Shown here: one piece after another, positions 62,366 to 64,000 of the stretch
How positions within the stretch are numbered: the stretch's first letter is position 1
Layout of the letters: the number at the start of each line of letters is the position of its first letter
Source: Solobacterium sp.
Lineage (GTDB): Bacteria > Bacillota_I > Bacilli_A > Erysipelotrichales > Erysipelotrichaceae
Direction: 5' to 3'
DNA: 64,000 nt
Assembly: GCA_017510405.1 (NCBI GenBank)
Contig: JAFWNG010000040.1
Span: 124,001-188,000 of the forward strand
The notes under the pieces: generated by a model
What the model was told of the DNA's origin: nothing
The model's input: the letters and a program-made list of their open reading frames with translations, nothing else
Database searches by the model: none
Program-made: the position numbers and the translations under genes

Positions 62366-63475
62366 TCAGCGTTTCGGACTTATTCCGATGATCTGATACA
62401 GGATATCGTCACCGAGCTGACTGCGTATATCCCGGATCTTCTCCGCCATACAGGCAGGGAAGTCCTGGTCCCAGCAGCCGATCCATCCCAGTTTTGCAAG
62501 GGGAAGAAAGACCGATTCACAGGCCGCAAGCTCTTTTTCCAGAGCGAGCCCTGCCTGCGGCGAGGTCTCTTTTTTTATTTCCCGGGTAAGCCGGTTGTGC
62601 TTGTGCAGCTCTGTTTCCATCATATAGGTATGGATGGTGCCGTACATGGACAGCTGCTGCGGCGTGATACTGCGGTCGGAAAGACCGGCAAGTTCGCATA
62701 CCGTGCGTACAAGGTGATGAATGGAATGGTACGTATACGGACGGTGGCGGGATGTCATGAAGAACGGACGCGTGTCATTGTTTCGGCCGATATCAGGAAT
62801 ATAATCCATAATGATCTTGGCAGACTCGTCGAAGAAACGGAATGATGCCCGTGATTCCCAGGTGACCACGCCGGCCGCCGATTCGCTCTTCTTTTTCAGA
62901 TTCCGGTTCTTGTGGGGCTCCCTGCTGCGGAGAAGACCTTCGCTGAATGTGACGGACAGAACACCGCCGCTCATGCGGAAATCCCGGATCGAAAGAGAAC
63001 AGATATGCCGCGGCAGAAAGCCGTTCAGGATCATAAGTTCCATGATGAGCTGTTCCGCTTTGGACAGCTGCGGCAGAACGTTCAGGATCTTCCGGACATG
63101 TTCCGGCGACAGGAAATCCTTTCTGCTGTAGACGGAGCGGGTACGTACTTCTTTTTTCAGAATGCCGCGGAACGGATTCCGGTAGTCCGGGAATACGCTG
63201 CGGGCTTTCTCCATATGCATTCCGATGCTGCGAAGAGTTGCCTCATAGCGGTGAACGGTATTGACAGAAAGACCGCTTTCTTCTTCAAGATAGCGGAAAT
63301 ACTCCACAGCGTCGCTGTGCGTCATAGTAAGAATGGAATATCTGTGGTTCTGGTGGGCATGGAGGCGTTCAACAACTTTTCGATAATCATTTTTTGTGGA
63401 AGGACTCACGTTAAGATCCCCTGTGATCGCTTCCCACTGCACTTCACTCAAACCATTTGGTGCTTTAGCAGTCAT
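62366..63475 (-). CDS. Degenerate tyrosine-recombinase-like protein
   Basis: 369 residues with the layout of a XerC/phage integrase: an N-terminal SAM-like core-binding domain (SPSTKNDYRKVVERL, VNTVHRYEATLRSIGMHME) and a catalytic-type domain (LMILNGFLPRHICSLSIRDF). The arginine of the first box is plausible in PRHI. At the second box the family pattern HxLRHT is TPQQLSMYGTIH, so the His and Arg are lost, and no clear nucleophilic Tyr follows. Probably DNA-binding only. ATG 63475 follows AAGGGGAGAAAT; the longer frame to 63613 has no site. No attachment site is visible. Confidence 0.7.
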   Translation of the reverse strand: MTAKAPNGLSEVQWEAITGDLNVSPSTKNDYRKVVERLHAHQNHRYSILTMTHSDAVEYFRYLEEESGLSVNTVHRYEATLRSIGMHMEKARSVFPDYRNPFRGILKKEVRTRSVYSRKDFLSPEHVRKILNVLPQLSKAEQLIMELMILNGFLPRHICSLSIRDFRMSGGVLSVTFSEGLLRSREPHKNRNLKKKSESAAGVVTWESRASFRFFDESAKIIMDYIPDIGRNNDTRPFFMTSRHRPYTYHSIHHLVRTVCELAGLSDRSITPQQLSMYGTIHTYMMETELHKHNRLTREIKKETSPQAGLALEKELAACESVFLPLAKLGWIGCWDQDFPACMAEKIRDIRSQLGDDILYQIIGISPKR

Positions 63476-63765
63476 ATTTCTCCCCTTGGTTTTCTTCAAT
63501 GATATAGAATTTTTTCGGTTATTTCCACAATACCTTAATGATACAGTGTCAAAAAATACCCATATGTAAAAACGTCGTAAAATAGGTGACTCTTCTTTCA
63601 CATATTTTTCCATAATTCTACGATAATTCCGTGATACATACCTGATATCTTAAAAGTGCAGATAAGTTCTGCCCCTGAATGATGCTCCCCCTTAGCAGTC
63701 AGTCAGAGATTCTATCCCCTTAAATCAAATACAGAGAAAGGTTCCGAAAGGAGCCTTTTCTCGTC
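63476..63765 (+). other. Intergenic region, no gene seen
   Basis: 290 bases between the divergent recombinase-like and AEC genes. AT-rich near the recombinase start. The only structure I see is the hairpin at 63737. No RNA gene is recognisable. Confidence 0.5.
63737..63759 (+). promoter_or_regulatory. GAAA-loop hairpin covering the AEC gene's ribosome site
   Basis: AAAGGTTCC pairs with GGAGCCTTT (one G-U pair) across a GAAA tetraloop, then TTC. The only AAGGAG before ATG 63766 is inside the stem. It may be an attenuator or a translation-blocking hairpin. Confidence 0.45.
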
Positions 63766-64000
63766 ATGCAGGAAGAGAACGATTATAATATGGTCATGGA
63801 CTTTACCAAATTATTTACTCTGCAGTTTGTGATGTTTGCGGAACTGATGCTGGGCTATGCGCTGTGCCGCATGAATATACTGAAGCCGCAGGAACGCGGC
63901 GTTCTGTCACGCCTTGTGATCCATCTTCTTCTGCCGTGCAGTATCATTCACGCTTTCCGGGTGGAACTGACGCAGGAGCTCCTCAGCAACTTTGCCGAGA
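63766..64000 (+). CDS. AEC (auxin efflux carrier) family transporter, 3' end outside window
   Basis: The visible 78 residues begin MQEENDYNMVMDFTKLFTLQ and continue with the first AEC helix (FVMFAELMLGYALCRMNILK) and the second (GVLSRLVIHLLLPCSIIHAF). Family members export organic acids or similar solutes across the membrane. An in-frame ATG at 63790 is an alternative start. The frame runs off the window. Confidence 0.8.
   Translation, partial: MQEENDYNMVMDFTKLFTLQFVMFAELMLGYALCRMNILKPQERGVLSRLVIHLLLPCSIIHAFRVELTQELLSNFAE

Noticed and set aside
62366-63475. Active integrase marking a genomic island border
   Set aside because: Catalytic His/Arg and Tyr are missing, and no tRNA or attachment repeat is seen nearby.

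Overview
The window looks like the chromosome of a Bacillota bacterium with about 50% GC, plausibly Erysipelotrichaceae-like. The grounds are strong AGGAGG-type ribosome sites, SigA-like promoters with extended -10 elements, a MurNAc PTS/etherase pair, an endonuclease-type MutL, and many short U-tailed terminators. I found no tRNA, rRNA or insertion sequence. Genus and species are not determinable here.

Layout. (1) 1-4368: a partial Rossmann/RyR-like protein, a degenerate-zincin vWA protein and a MoxR-type AAA+ ATPase. (2) 4418-12168: an MBOAT/DHHW surface acylation pair, a tandem cystatin-like lipoprotein, a metallophosphoesterase, TelA and a pRiA4b-ORF3-like/TPR protein. (3) 12268-12874: an orphan CRISPR array with decayed distal repeats and no cas genes. 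(4) 12924-21100: an aldo/keto reductase, then a signalling operon of an unknown protein, a PP2C phosphatase, a giant Ser/Thr kinase-Rossmann-RyR-like-nuclease fusion and a free RyR domain. (5) 21179-23487: murQ-murP. (6) 23492-34589: a divergent TIR locus. Four overlapping or abutting minus-strand genes encode a membrane Rossmann/RyR-like protein, a Nudix hydrolase, a TIR protein and a TIR-NACHT-TPR-DUF218-like protein. On the plus strand lie a TIR-TM-LRR protein and a small membrane protein. (7) 34687-38062: an Rpn-type nuclease, an amidohydrolase and a sigma-70 factor. (8) 38291-52750: a tight six-gene operon of secreted/membrane vWA, tubulin-like GTPase, two large membrane proteins (one ending in a zinc ribbon plus HEMTH zincin), a small helical protein and a secreted transglutaminase-like protein. 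(9) 52775-64000: an RCC1-like protein, a zinc-ribbon/SH3 membrane protein, a GH25 lysozyme, YigZ, MutL-MiaA, a Bax-inhibitor-like protein, two small proteins, a GGDEF cyclase, a catalytically degenerate tyrosine recombinase and the start of an AEC transporter.

How it fits together. Kinase, phosphatase, MoxR/vWA, TelA, tubulin-like, RyR, TIR, NACHT and Nudix families in about 50 kb is typical of nucleotide-centred stress and conflict (anti-invader) systems. A Rossmann plus RyR-like module recurs in three otherwise unrelated proteins, and a canonical RyR protein is encoded beside one of them. This suggests a shared ligand or partner linking regions 1, 4 and 6. The most novel items are the kinase-nuclease fusion, the Nudix/TIR/TIR-NACHT-DUF218 operon with its divergent TIR-LRR gene, and the vWA/tubulin-like/zincin/transglutaminase operon.
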